A stretch of DNA of 64,000 nt from Clitoria ternatea (lineage: Eukaryota > Streptophyta > Magnoliopsida > Fabales > Fabaceae): NCBI GenBank assembly GCA_037962975.1, contig CM075669.1:187868501-187932500 (forward strand), read 5' to 3'. Numbering within the stretch: position 1 is the stretch's first letter; every line of letters begins with the position of its first letter. The notes under the pieces are model-generated. The model did not search any database. It was not told the DNA's origin and worked only from the letters and a program-made list of their open reading frames with translations. Below, piece by piece: positions 49,097-61,762 of the stretch. The position numbers were made by a program, and so were the translations under genes.

Positions 49097-49737
49097 CATT
49101 ATAACACCCCTGATTTTCTGGACCCAAATCCCGATGTAATCAAGATAATAATTAATAAAAATGCAGATAAATTTTACGCGTTTGAAATATTTCTAAAACA
49201 CCTCGACGATTACATCAAAGACCCGAACCGCAGAAAATAACTGGACCGATAAATAAATTGCCCATAACGGTATACAAAATAATAAAGTTTACAGCAGAAG
49301 AAGAATATGTATACCGGGCATATGCCTAGTCCCATATATGAAGATATGAGAAGAGACTCGGCAGAGCATGTAATGGCATATCATAAGCCTAATAGACAAC
49401 CATCATCTTTTCATATAATTTCATAAACATACAATGCTTAAGATATATATACATATACATATCTATAAGATCATGCAACATACATCTCCGATATCCATAC
49501 TCCATAATTGACCACATTCAATTCTATCTCAATATCATGTATCATTAACACTTATACATTCCTAAAATGGGCTACACATCTAACATCATTTTATTCATCA
49601 AATGGGTATAAATTCCAACACCCCAAATATCGGCACATCGCCCACTTATGTTATCACTTACATTACATCTATCAATATCATTAATTATCAACGCTATGAT
49701 ACACATTTTTTTTCATAATACAATAATGAAAATTGCT

Positions 49738-49865
49738 GCCGGCCAAGGCATTTCGTTACCACTATTTACCTTCACCAAAGCTCTACTTTAAAATAATCCT
49801 CATCCCATGATATTTCTGCATCAATGCTAAAAATGGACAACATGGGAGAGTGATTTATACATTTC
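49738..49865 (-). promoter_or_regulatory. Universal LTR box, element E right LTR
   Basis: On the minus strand: TCACTCTCCCATGTTG, TTTTTAGCATTGATGCAG, then GCCTTGGCCGGC at 49749-49738. Confidence 0.65.
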
Positions 49866-52800
49866 AAATGATGAATATGAATACAATTAAGATTATGTGC
49901 ATATGCATATTAACATCATGTATGCTTTGCTAGAATTATCAACAATCATCATAATCTATTCATTTCAACAATATACATATTAGGTATTCATCCATCAACT
50001 CATAGCAAAGTAATCACATACACACATCTTTTCTCAATGCCATAACGGGCCAACATCATTATCATCAATCATAGACAAACAAGCCCTTCATCACATTGGG
50101 CCATCACATGCAACGTCATCATATTTAATATCTTTTCATTGTATTCATATTTTACATGTTGTCTTTTAGGTATTTATTTACCCATCTCATCATCATCACA
50201 TCTCAATCTCAACTATCATCAATCATCATCACCTTTTGGCATATCACCATGCTATATGCAAATGCTCTTAGGCTAATGCATATGTACAATGGAATAACAA
50301 CAACAAATGGGGATCCGACAGTGGAAAAATACACCAAATTATGGGTCAAGCATGATCACATATCATGCCCCTACTGTAGTAGTAAAATGTGTACACATAT
50401 ATTCATAATGCATGTAAAATCACCAAATTTTTATTGGTACCCAACCGCATCACCCATAATACAACACCTGGCCATTTTCACGGTGACCGTGGTAACAACA
50501 TAATCAATATATATATAGTGTTGTGGGCCAACCATGATTCTCAATATGGCAGCTGTGATCCAAAGGACCACCGGGGACACCTGCTTCTCGAGAGCTACCC
50601 CCCACAAGGGTCAACCATATGTAGCTCCCCATAGCTCAGCATGGGCAACTTCGTGACTTACACACTGAGTCACGGGGGAAACAACAGAAATGCTCGTGCA
50701 CTGAGCCGCCCTCCCACTGGGCCAACCGGGGGAATCCCCTAATATTCCAACACCGACAGCTATGATATACCATGGATGCAATGCAATGCAAATCAAATGC
50801 ACTTCTCACACTGTGCATCCTAAATGCCACTGATCAACCAACATCATCATAATCACCAACACCACCATACACACCCTAATGGACTTTATCATTATTGGTT
50901 TCTTAACCATTGTTTTTGAGTTTTATATATGGCATTACGTCTCAACATATTTCATATATATTTCATTTCATACATGCAAGCCAGTGCTTGAAATCAACCA
51001 CAATGGCCTTACAACATTACACAATATTCCTTAATATTACTACACATTCATTTAGTGGGTTTTTAATTCATTATTCATTACCACTGTCTCATACACACAC
51101 ACATATATATATATATCGGTGTGGCATTCACAACATTTCATCATTATATTTCAAATCACATATACAAGATCATGCTTGTATCTCACACAATGGCACATAA
51201 CAATTCATCAATAATAACGATCATCCCTTACTCAAGAAAATGATCCACAACATCATTCATCATCACACAATACTGATATCATCTTCGATTCATCGGTTTA
51301 TAACAATTAATAAGTCATCTATTCATTCTCTCAGCGGTTTATAATTATTCTAGGGTATCTCTCATAACCCCATCACCAAGTTATCTTTATCATTCTGTCA
51401 TATCCCACTCTTAGTGGTAAGCATATCATAGTTAATTCATCCCCAAGCATATCAATAAGTTTCCAATCTTCACTTTATCATACCATCACCATACATCTCA
51501 TATACATTCCTCAAGTATCATATAATGCAGAGGAAAGGGTCCAACATAAGCCCAATTCAAAGAAAATGAAATGAAAATTCAATCTGGGCAACTCGCTTAA
51601 GCGAGACCCACACTCGCTTGAGCGAGATCAACATGACTCGCTTGGGTAACCCCTTTCGCGCAAGAAAAATACTTCCAGCAGTGCCTCCATGTTCACTCGC
51701 TCGAGCGACATTCCCTTCTACATGGCCACTCGCTTGAGCGAGTGGAGTCACAGTATCAAATCCCTCGTGCCAACTTAAGCGACTCATGCTCGCTTGAGCA
51801 AAAATTATCTAGTACCTATTTTAGGCTTGCTCATGTAACATCCCGATTTTTAATTTAATTACCGATTGAGACTAAGCCATTAATTAAGGATTAACTACAG
51901 AATTGGGATTAATGAATAATTAAACTAATTGCTGATTGGTTAGAAAATGATTGAATAAATAATGATAAAAATAATAATAATGCCAGGCGAAAGGACGCAT
52001 GTGTCCCTGAGGGTATAAGACAACTTCAGCTCCCTCTTTCCTTCATTAATTCACGTTGGACAGCTCTTCTTGTACGTGTGTCTGGTCTCTTCTTTCCATG
52101 TTTTCTCTTCTCCACTCTCATTCGCGTTAAACAGTGAGAGAGTCAAGAGCTTTCTGGGAGGGACATCAACGCGGCCCTGTTCCACTCCCTGTCCTCTTCT
52201 TCCTCTCTGTCGCCTTCTTCCCCCTCCTTCTTCTTCCACTTGGAGCTGTTAGTGTCCCAGTTGGAAGGCTGTACGGGGAAGTGCCTTGGAGCCGTGGGGG
52301 AGACGAACCCGTTGGAGGAAAGAACAACTCTGGTCCAGGATCAACGCTGAGTTCGAAGGCTGGTGGAGGAGGAGTAACAGAAGGGCGATCGGTCAGCATT
52401 GTAACTCGAGGAGTCTCTGAACCCCGATAGTAGGTAGGGGGCGCTTTGCATGTTAAGTGTATGGTTTATGACCGGGTCCCGGGTGCTTGCTTTAATGTGA
52501 TATGTTGTGTGAAAGGTGTAGATCGATGTGTTGTGATTGAGTGATTGTGCATGCAACTCCCGGATTGGTGGTATCTGTGAAGGGTTGAGGGTTGTGTAAC
52601 TCCGTCCTTGAGTGCTTGTTAATATGTCTATGATGCATGTTGTTGAATTATGAGACTGCTGAGTGAATACATATGTGCATTACCATTATTCCCGAATGCA
52701 TGAGATGTGAATTGATACGTGATTTCCATTTTGAATGTTGTGTTGAAATGCATGCTGAATCCGTTAAAATGTCGAGTGGATGTGCTGTAATGTGGTTACC

Positions 52801-52988
52801 TTGGTTTGCTTGTTGTGAGTTACTATGATTGATGCGTGTGATGCTGTAATGGAAATGTGGGATTCCGAATGAATCTGAATGCTGTGTGGGGGATCGGTTG
52901 TGACTCATTGAGGGCTGTGTGAGACGCGCCTGGTAAGCTTGGATGCTTGTTGTGGAATTGCATGAGATTGCATATATGAGATGACTCC

Positions 52989-53240
52989 CAGATTCCTGAC
53001 CAGTTCTATGAGGACCCGTGGTAGCCGACGGAGCTAGAGCTGGGTCTCGAGACGTCACGGGGTGATCGGTGCCACACGGAAAGGGCTAGTGGACGGGGGT
53101 TCGGAAAGGCATTTGGAGTCGTATAAGATGATTTTTCAGTCAGATTCCTGACCAGTTCCATGAGGACCCGTGGTAGCCGACGGAGCTAGAGCTGGGTTTC
53201 GAGACGTCACGGGGTGACCGGTGCCACACGAAAAGGGCTA
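52989..53240 (+). repeat. 152-bp tandem duplication in F
   Basis: CAGATTCCTGACCAGTTC starts at 52989 and again at 53141, a period of 152 bp. About 100 bases (through AAGGGCTAGTGGACG) are repeated with few changes; the second copy then diverges. The repeated text is GC-rich (GACCCGTGGTAGCCGACGG, GAGACGTCACGGGGTGA) and has no counterpart in the matching part of B (near 22430), so it came from elsewhere before duplicating. Confidence 0.92.
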
Positions 53241-53616
53241 GTGGACGAGGGGCAGGGGAGGAATCTGCACTGAAATCACTGTTTGAGTCGGATCCGCATG
53301 CATGAGTGTATGAGCATTGTTATTGAGATTATTATGATTTGCATGGATTGAATGATTTGAGTGAATTCCGACTGAACGATGTCGTATGAGTGAATTTTGA
53401 CTGAATGAATATGCATGTATTGATGCTGTTGCTGAGTGCAGTGTGATGCTATGATTGAGAATGTATGTTATTGTGCGAATTCTGATTGGATGACGTGGTC
53501 TGACTCTTATATTAATTGGCAATATATATATATATATCGTTATGGATTGAACCCGGTAAATTATATAATTGAAGATTGAGGTAAAATCCGAGTCAATAGC
53601 TGTCATTTTATATGTA

Positions 53617-53760
53617 GAAGCTCACCCTTACACCATTTTCAGTGTGTGTAGGTTGGACTCTGAAGTGATGACAAGGCCTCAAGTCCGAGTGAGGTGCACT
53701 CCGACTGTTAAGTGCTTATTTTGTATTTGTCATGTTTCGTCAGTTGTAGCCTTGGCCGGC
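53617..53760 (+). promoter_or_regulatory. Universal LTR box, element F
   Basis: AAGCTCACCCTTACACC, ATTTTCAGTGTGTGTAGG, then GCCTTGGCCGGC at 53749-53760. Confidence 0.6.
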
Positions 53761-56700
53761 TCATAATAACAGTGTTGTATAACGAATATGAATATATATA
53801 TATATATAAGTAATCTAAGCTATTGTGACCCGAGTGCATGTTTATATACGTATATAGTTTACGTTGATAGCTTGTGTCTGCATCGGATAACAGGTGCGGA
53901 GGAATGAATGATGTTAAGGTACTGGATATTCCGAGTGCATGATTATGTATGTACATATATGTTGTATACGGGTGATTTGTGTCTGGGTAGACTGAGAGGT
54001 GTTGATGGATGGAATATTGCTTAGTTAATGATTTTCCGAGTAGACGTAATTGAGGGAGTCAACTCCGAGTGGGGCTGCAATTGGCTATGCCTTCTTGTCC
54101 GAGTGATGATACTTAAATGGTTTCTGAGTAAAATATCTTAGATGGACCTATACTGTGTAAGATCTAATGGGAGAATCCCCGAGTGATATTGAGAACGGTC
54201 ATTATCGAGTGAAAAATATAAGTAAAACCCGAGTGAGGAAGAGTTGTATTCCCGAGTGAAAACCTTGAGTGATCCTCTCCCGAGAGAAGAGTTAGTGTAG
54301 TGGGTTAGAGAGGAATGAATTCTAAGTGTATGATATCTAAAACCCGAGTGAACCTGGCTGAGACATTCCGAGCGATGAATGATTATGGGACCCCTTCTAA
54401 GCGAAGGAGGGTCTACGTGTTCTCCGAGTGAGAAGTGTAAATATACCGAGTGATGAGTGTATAAGGGAATTCCGTTTGCACCCAAGTTTGATGTATACCG
54501 AGTGGGATAACCCACATTTTCCCGAGTAGATTATTGCGTGGCCTTGTGTATAAAGACATAAGGGGCTAAGTTATGGGACGTAAGTGTATTATGGTTATCT
54601 CCGAGCGATTGAGACCCCCCTGACTCCGAGTGATGGATGTTGATACTGAGCAATGGGAATTACCGAGTGTGTTGCTCGCCTCAGCGACTAAGGTGTTCGC
54701 CCCAGCGAGTGGGTGTTGCTGGAAGGCTCTCGTTTTGATTTCGCTTGAGTGTTGTTGCTCTTCCGCTCGGTTGTTTCTAACTGGTTTCTTTCACTGCTTT
54801 CCTTTCCCCTTCTCCTGGTCTCTCGGTTTAGTTTTTCCTTTCTCTGGTCGGCTTTTTGCCTCTCTGCCCTTACGCTGTTTGCTAATTACTCCAACCATTA
54901 CCTTGGGTCAGATTATGAATGTTTGGCCGACTTTTATTTTACTTCCTTGCCTTCTTTTCCTTCTCTTCTTAGACCTGGTACCATTGGTTTATTTTTGGAA
55001 AATTTTCCCTGTTTTGGGTCTTATCTATTTATTAAATTAGGGTGTTACAGCTCACTTGAGCGAGATCCAATACACCTCACCACTCGCTTAAGCGAGATTT
55101 GTCCAGAACCAATCTTCCCTTCTCCGTCGCTCAAGCGCGGCCACGCCCGCTTGAGCGAGACTTGTCAAGTGGCTGCCTCACCTATGTCGTACGCGTCTCG
55201 CTTGAGCGAGACCTCTTCTCACCTTAGCGAGATTGGGCCAGAGGCCAATTTTTTGATGTAAGGGACTCTCGCTTGAGCGAGATCTCATTTCGCTTAAGCG
55301 AGATAGCCATTACACACTCAGTACTTAGCTTTTTCACTCTGCTTGACACATCAATCTCCTTCCATGCATATTTGGCCTCATTCAATACTATACACCCATT
55401 ACATTTCATCTTTCAGTCCTAATTCCACAAATTATACTTCTCCACTCTTACTCCAAATTATCAACTACATGAGGGAGGTTTTAACCTAAACTTTCTTACC
55501 ATCACATATGTCATTGTGCCTAATTTCATAACATCACTTCACAATTCAAGTAATTTATTTATTCATAGGCTTTCATTAACAATAATTCACGTCCAACCAA
55601 GGGACAATCAAGCACTCATCTTCATTTCATATATACATATACATTTTTATGACATTCAATATAAGCCAAGCCATCATTCACCACAACTTCAGTTTAAACA
55701 TTTAACACATTCATGGCAAGATATTGCATGAGTTCAACATATACATAATTAACAATTATTCACTCATGCAATTGAAATGTAAACTGTTCTTCTACCTCGA
55801 GAGAAGAACTACAACACAATTGCATCGATCATTCCGCATCAGCATCCGGAATACAATCCTATCAACAAATACACATACACATGCAATCAATAAACCATCA
55901 CAATACATCATTTCTTAAAATTCATTGTCAAGTCCTAGACTTGTCTAAACTCCAATTCATACCATTGTGTTAGGCTTCAGGAATTCCTTTCCCAAAACCA
56001 TGATCCTCTAGATCTTAAAGGGCTAAACAACCTAACAACAACAACACCATGACCCTTATCCATAAGGCCTTCAATATCACATAAATCATCTAATTGCCAT
56101 CATAACTCCTTTTAGTTTCTTTTTAAGACCTTCATAAATCAATAAACTCTAAATGGCATATATCAAGGTCCTAAACCTCATTATATCAATTTCCACTCTA
56201 TTGGTCTATCACTCATAGTCATCTTCTATTATGATCCTCATCTTAAGGAACACCAATGACTTGCTAGCATTATTACAAGATTAATATGGTCATTCATCAA
56301 AACCAACTTCAACATAACACAAAACGCATTCTAGAGTGCAATATCATTAATACCCATCATTCTTACTAAAACCCCCAAAATCATCACACTTAGGGTTCAT
56401 CTCTAGTTTCACTAATAACAATCAACTCCTATCCATCTCACTAAATCCATGTGAATACAATAATTTCCCATCTACTCTCAACACAAAACCATAAACCAAA
56501 TTATTCCCCATACCATCCAAGTCTAGGGTTTCACATTTTCATCAATACCCTTCAAGCCTAACATTAATATCGCAAGCCTAAACATCATAAACCACAAATG
56601 AAATAACAAGGAAGCAAGAAATCCTCACCTCATCTCCATGTTTCCTCAAAAAATGAAATTGAGAGTGAAGAAGAGGGAGATGACCATTGCAAGCTCCCAA

Positions 56701-57363
56701 GCTCCAAGAATGCTTCATATTTCCAAGTTTTGTTGTTGATTTTGATGAAAATAGGTATAGAAAAGGGTGGGACACGGTTTGTGGAAAGGAGGAGAAGAAG
56801 AAGAAAAAGAAGAAAAAGTTAGTATAGAGGAGAAGAAGAGGTATCCACCGAAAATGAGAGAGAAGAGAGGAATTTTGTGTGAATATGGGACATTATCCAA
56901 TGGGTAAAGCCATAAATCTTGCCTATTGTCCATTTTGTCATTCAATCCTTTAACCATTGTGTAATAGAGTGTAAAGTGAGTGGAGAGAGAGGGAGAAGAG
57001 GACGGTTGAAGTGAGGAGAAGAAAAGGGAGTTTTCATTTTCTTTTAATACAATTTGGTTCGTATTTTCCCCGTTTCATATCCTACGTCGAGTCCAAATAA
57101 TTATTTTCTCAACACCAAAAATTATTTCTACTATACCGTCGTAACCACAATAATTTTCTAAGCACTCTAGACCCATCAAACATCTAATTAAGTCAAGTGG
57201 GTCCCACATTATTTGTTAAATCATCCGGTTCTGGTAAATCTTGATTTACCGATAATTCACTTCTAATGTCTAACAAAATCTCCCATATTTATTTGACCAT
57301 AATTAATCAATTACCATTATTCAATAAATTTATTTTCCCTGAAATCCGGGATGTTACATTCCA

Positions 57364-58189
57364 TATTCTAAATCTCAAAATACCCATCTATAACATAACT
57401 GTCAATGTAGGTTAAAGTAAGTGATTTTGAACTTTACTTACATGGTATTGTCTCCCAAGGCAAATGAATGAGAAACACATTTCTAAATACCATTAATGTG
57501 CTTATCTAGACTCTTTTGATTTTGGAATCAATTAAGACGTGTAAATCTTATTTATTGGAGAGATAGTTAAGACCTCATTCATTGAAAAGTGAAAGATAAG
57601 TAATCTATTATCTAATACATAATGATGTATGTGGGCCTATTGGAATAATAACTAGATATATTTTTTAATACTTTGACATACTAATTGAAAAGTCAATGAG
57701 TATGGATTTATGTAACATAAGTTAGAAAGTCTTTGAAAAGTTCAAAGAATTTATAATGAAGTAAAAACCAAATTGGCAAGACAATTAAAGCTCTTGATTA
57801 GATCAAGATAGCAAATAATTTGAGCTACAAGTTTGATAACTATCTAATAGAGTGAGAGATTACCTCTTAACTCATTCCTTAGGGAATGCCACAATAGCAT
57901 CTCTAAAGGAAAAGTCAAACTTTGTTGGACATAGTTTGATTATTGATTATTATCAAACATTTCTAACTCCTTCAATGTTCCTTTATTGACAAAATTTCCA
58001 CACTTAACCACGTTCCCTCTTAGACTTTCTTCAAGAAACCATATATGATATGGATTAGGAAGAAACATAGTATGTCTTTAAAAATGATTTGGAACTATGA
58101 TGCTTCTATAGAGCATCCAACTCTGACAACGTCAAGTCCAAATTGGATAAATGTATTTTGTGAGATACCCAAAGAAAGCTAAGGGTTAT
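57364..58189 (+). pseudogene. Element D integrase remnant (copia)
   Basis: From 57775 the reading GKTIKALD starts a recognisable copia integrase core segment. It is followed across several stops and frame changes by LLDIV, NHVPS (about 58000) and IWN/CEIPKES (about 58100-58170) motifs in the order expected for the C-terminal half of the integrase catalytic domain. Several stops fall where Gln, Arg or Trp codons are expected. The acidic catalytic residues are not readable with confidence. The segment is cut at 58189 by insertion G and resumes after 62117. Confidence 0.8.
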
Positions 58190-59939
58190 TGTAACACCCT
58201 AAATTTTAAAATGAAGGATTAATCAAGGAAATAATTATTAAATAATTGTATGTGGGATATTTAATCTCCCAAAATATTGGAAGTAATTCAATTAAGATTT
58301 TTGGGGACTACTCATAATTTATTGGAGCTGAATAGGCTGAAATTAAGCCTGATTAAAATAAGGGTGTCAGACCAAGTATCTCTGATGGAGATGATATTGG
58401 TCAGGGCTATCAAGAACATTATTGGGAGTCCGAATATGTATTCAGAATAATTTTTAGATAAAGTATTAGACCCGAACAAAGATCCTGTTTGTGGTAAAAT
58501 GATAAAATATTAATATGAGGAATAAAATTAAAGCCAAAAGCCTTCTTTTTCTCTTCTCCTTCTCGTTGGCTTGCTGACCCTTTTGGAAAAACACTTATTC
58601 TTCTTCTCCTACTTCCCTCCTCTCTTCTTCTCTCCTAAAACCCTAGCAAAAGTGTAACCCATTTCATTCCTCTATTCCCACTTGAGAAAGCTTGAAGGAA
58701 GCCATTGGAGCTTGGATTCTCTTCTCTTCTTTCTCCATTTTTGTTTGGCCTCTCTTTCCCTTGGCTCCATTTTTGTTTTTGGGGTGAGGTAAGCTTTTCT
58801 CACCATTTTTGATGAATTTAATCCCTTGGTTATGAGTTATTATAGCTCGAGGGAGTAATGTAGATGAATGGGGGTTGGTGAAGAGCCATAAATGTGAAGA
58901 CATTAATATGGGTTATCATAAATGCAAGCTTTGATGGTAAGAAATGAAGTAGATGAATTTATTATTGGAATGAGATGAAGATTTATGATGCATTATGAGT
59001 ATTGTTGAGTTTAGTGAAAACCCTACTTTGAAGATTTGGGGAAAATGATAAATGTAGTTAGGTAATGTATTGGAGGGTAAATACAAGCCATTGAGAGTAT
59101 GGATAGTGATACATGATGTATTGTGGATGTTAGGCTAAAGTTGTTTTGTAGCCTTTAAACATAATGAATGAGGCTTGATGGGAAGGAATTCCCGAAGCCT
59201 AATAAATAAAGAAAATGATGTCTATAACATGTCTTATACATGTTATGAAATTGTAGATATGATTATGGTTAATTAAAGTTGAATTTGTGTCTTGAATAGT
59301 TGATTGATTGGGATTTTACATGTATGTTAATGTAGGATCCATTCCAAACAATGAGACGGGTACATCGTATCAATCAAAATTCTTCTGTTGAGGTAGGAGA
59401 AGAGTCTTTATGTTCTAAATGCATGAAATGAATAGTATTTGATTGTCATATGTGACAATATGCATGTTTGCCTTGCTTGTAATATTATGAAGAATTATAA
59501 TGTGTGTATGATGTTGGTGATGTATTTTTGGCAACATGCATTGATGCTTTAGAATAATTGTGCTATCCTATATGGTGGTGTGGATTGTTGGCAATTTGGT
59601 GCCTTGAATATAGTGTTATACTTATGTCCACCATAAATGTGAAATAAATATAGTTGATGTTTGTTCGAGAATGGGTGTGAATGAATCGCATACCTTGATT
59701 GATAGTGAAAGATTAATGTCGTTGTGTTTGATGATGGAATTGAATTATGCTAATGAGAACTATTGAGAATGCCACATGAAAATTTAAACTAATGATAATA
59801 ACCAACAATAATAAATCCATTAAAAGCCTTGAGGTGATGTTGGTGATGATGATAATGATTAATGAGTGGCATGAATAGGATGCATAGAGTGAGAAATGCA
59901 TACGATTGGCATTTGCATCCATAGCATACTGCATAGCCA

Positions 59940-60260
59940 TCGATGTTGGAACGTTAGGGGAGTTCCCTCGGCCGACCCAGTGGGAGGGTGGCTCGGTGCA
60001 CGAGTAAGATTTTATTTTCCCATGTGACTTGGTGTGTAAGTCACGAAGCCGCCCATGTATTGCTACAGGGAGATACATGTGGCCGACCCTTGTGGGGGTG
60101 ACTCTTGATGAGCATGTGACCCCGATGGTCCTTTGGATCACAGCCGCCATGGGTTGAGTCATGGCTGGACCGCAACACCATATGTTGAATATGTGTTACC
60201 GCAGTCATGGTGAAAATAACCAGGTGTTGCAAAATGGGCGATGCGGTTTGGTACCAGTAA
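59940..60260 (+). repeat. E/G-shared block in G
   Basis: This is the plus-strand counterpart of 42840-43160. It includes CCCAGTGGGAGGGTGGCTC, AGTCACGAAGC, CCCTTGTGGGGGTGACTC, CCGATGGTCCTTTGGATCAC and TTTGGTACCAGTAAAAG. It is richer in G and C than its surroundings. ORFs across it on the minus strand are not kept in E. Confidence 0.85.
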
Positions 60261-60747
60261 AAGATTAATGAAATGCATGAAATTGGATGATAAATGTATA
60301 CATTTTACTACTACAGTAGGGGTATGGTTAGATGATCATACTTGAATCCCACAATCGGTGTTTATATTCCCACAGTCAGATCTGCAATTGTTAAAATAAT
60401 CCATTATGCATATGCATTAGCTTAAGAGCATTTGCATATAGCAAGGAAGTATGCCAAAGGTGATGAGATGTGATGATGGTTATGTTGCGGGTGAGAAAAT
60501 GTATTAAGACGACATAAAAGATGTGAATACCAAATAGTAAATTGAATAATATGATAAGGTGTGTAATAATCTAATTTATGTAAGGACTTGATTATGTGTA
60601 TGCTCATATACTTTGCTTGATTCCAAATATTGATTGTGATATATGAATGATAGTACTATAATGATGAATGATATGTGTATGCAAAGTATATATGTTTTGA
60701 AGCATATGCACATGATCACATGGTATTCATATTCATTCTTTTGGAAT

Positions 60748-60876
60748 ATATGACTCACTCTTCCATGTTGTCTACTTTTTAGACTTGTGATGTAAAGCGC
60801 TCATGGGTGGAGTGAATATTTTGAAGTAATTTTGATGAAGAAGGTAAATAGGTGTATAGGAAGCGCCTTGGCTGGT
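60748..60876 (+). promoter_or_regulatory. Universal LTR box, element G
   Basis: GACTCACTCTTCCATGTTG, CTTTTTAGACTTGTGATGTA, then GCCTTGGCTGGT at 60865-60876. Confidence 0.6.
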
Positions 60877-61295
60877 AAAATCTAGATTTTTGTATAGCAT
60901 ATAGAATACATGTATGCTTATTTTGTCATCTAGATTGTAGTTTGATGATTTTGAGGGTCATGTACAAAAATTGGACCTTGGTGTGTATGACCAATTTTCA
61001 TTAATGACCTAAATGATGTAAGATGATGAATTATGATGCTTGTTGAAGATAAATTCTATGAATCAATGATGTGTTTCATAACTTGTAGCATTTTATGAAG
61101 TTTAAGAGAAAGTGATTTCAAATGTCATGCATTAGGTGGGTGAGAATTGATTTTGATGTGTATAAATAATTGGATGAGCCTTTAAATGCATGATGGAATG
61201 TATCTAATACATTAGTATAGTCCAAAATGACATAAAATGAGATTTGGTATGCTAAGTTGTGTGAAATCTTACATGTTTTCCTTTGTACTGCAAAA

Positions 61296-61762
61296 CTCGC
61301 TCAAGTGAGTGTGAATCTCGCTTAAGCGAGATCCTCTTGTATTAGTGGTATGGCCACTGGCCATATTTCGCTCAGGCGAAAAGGCTCTCGCCCGAGCGAG
61401 AGCAAGGTGGAGAGCTACTGGACCTTTTTTTCTCAAGTGAAATGGCCAGTGTATGGCAATTCACTCAAGCGAGCGAGGAAAAAATTGATTCTGGGAGGTT
61501 TTCGCTCAGGTGGGCCTAGCCTCGCTTGAGCGAAATATGGACAGTGAGGTTCTGTCCCATTTTCGCTCAAGCGGGCATGCCTCGCCTAAGCGAAATATGT
61601 CCCTGATGCTTCTAGAGTGATCTCGCTCAAGCGAAGCGAAGCTCGCTCAAGCGAGATTGGCACCTGATGCTTTTCTCTTCTTCGCTCAAGCGTGCTTGCT
61701 TGTTCCACCCAAGTCTGGGCCACTGAACTCGCTCAACTGAGTGGGGCATCCGCTTGAGTGAG
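61296..61762 (+). repeat. Paired-palindrome cassette of LTR G
   Basis: Pairs at 61296/61317, 61367/61387, 61428/61460, 61501/61521, 61562/61581, 61622/61642, 61681/(decayed) and 61728/61749. Pair separation is 19-21 bp, with one of 32. Pair-to-pair spacing is 59-61 bp in the second half and about 71-73 in places, so the units here were shortened. Best copies: CTCGCCCGAGCGAG, CTCGCTCAAGCGAG. Confidence 0.9.

Larger units (their letters stand above)
46542..49099 (-). other. Element E interior, 2.56 kb, non-coding
   Basis: On the minus strand the interior starts after the PBS (49084) with TATTTTACTCTGA and resembles the A interior in several places, including the segment with a CTCGATTTTAT-like word (about 48027) and the hairpin block (46782-46970). 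It ends ACTTCGAGGACGAAGTTTC (46560-46580, complement) and the tract GGTGGGGTGGATT. No retroviral domain can be read on either strand. Confidence 0.85.
51834..55049 (+). mobile_element. Element F: plus-strand solo LTR (3216 bp) of the B type
   Basis: F begins TGTAACATCCC at 51834 and ends GGGTGTTACA at 55049, flanked by GCTCA at 51829-51833 and 55050-55054. No PBS or second LTR is inside. Its two ends match the B LTR (51834-52470 and 53560-55049), but its middle (52540-53480) matches the B interior. A pyrimidine-rich leader is at 52030-52240, a 152-bp duplication at 52989-53240, the universal box at 53617-53760 and a small palindrome pair at 54673/54693. It landed inside a palindrome of the E cassette. 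Confidence 0.92.
41482..57358 (-). mobile_element. Element E: minus-strand LARD-type LTR retrotransposon, split by F
   Basis: Read on the minus strand, E starts TGTAACATCCCGG at 57358 and ends GGTGTTATA at 41482. TSD TTCCA lies at 41477-41481 and 57359-57363 in copia D. LTRs are about 5.04 kb (right, after removing F) and 5.06 kb (left) around a 2.56-kb non-coding interior. PBS and purine tract are on the minus strand. It has the TG...TA termini of A but a different LTR middle, which it shares with G. Confidence 0.92.
49100..57358 (-). repeat. Element E right LTR (5' LTR on minus strand), split by F
   Basis: Same modules as the left LTR, with modest divergence (mainly transitions and small indels). 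Solo LTR F occupies 51834-55054 including one TSD. The donor-like site in the leader has changed here: GGAGGTAAGG of the left LTR is GGAGATGAGG at about 56626-56635. Confidence 0.92.

Noticed and set aside
51834..55049. F as a complete two-LTR element
   Set aside because: There is no internal TGTAAC restart, PBS or purine tract, and the TSD encloses a single LTR.
54749..55261. A 170-codon plus-strand ORF
   Set aside because: It crosses the junction between solo LTR F and the E LTR at 55049, so it did not exist before F inserted. It is a chance frame in pyrimidine-rich DNA.
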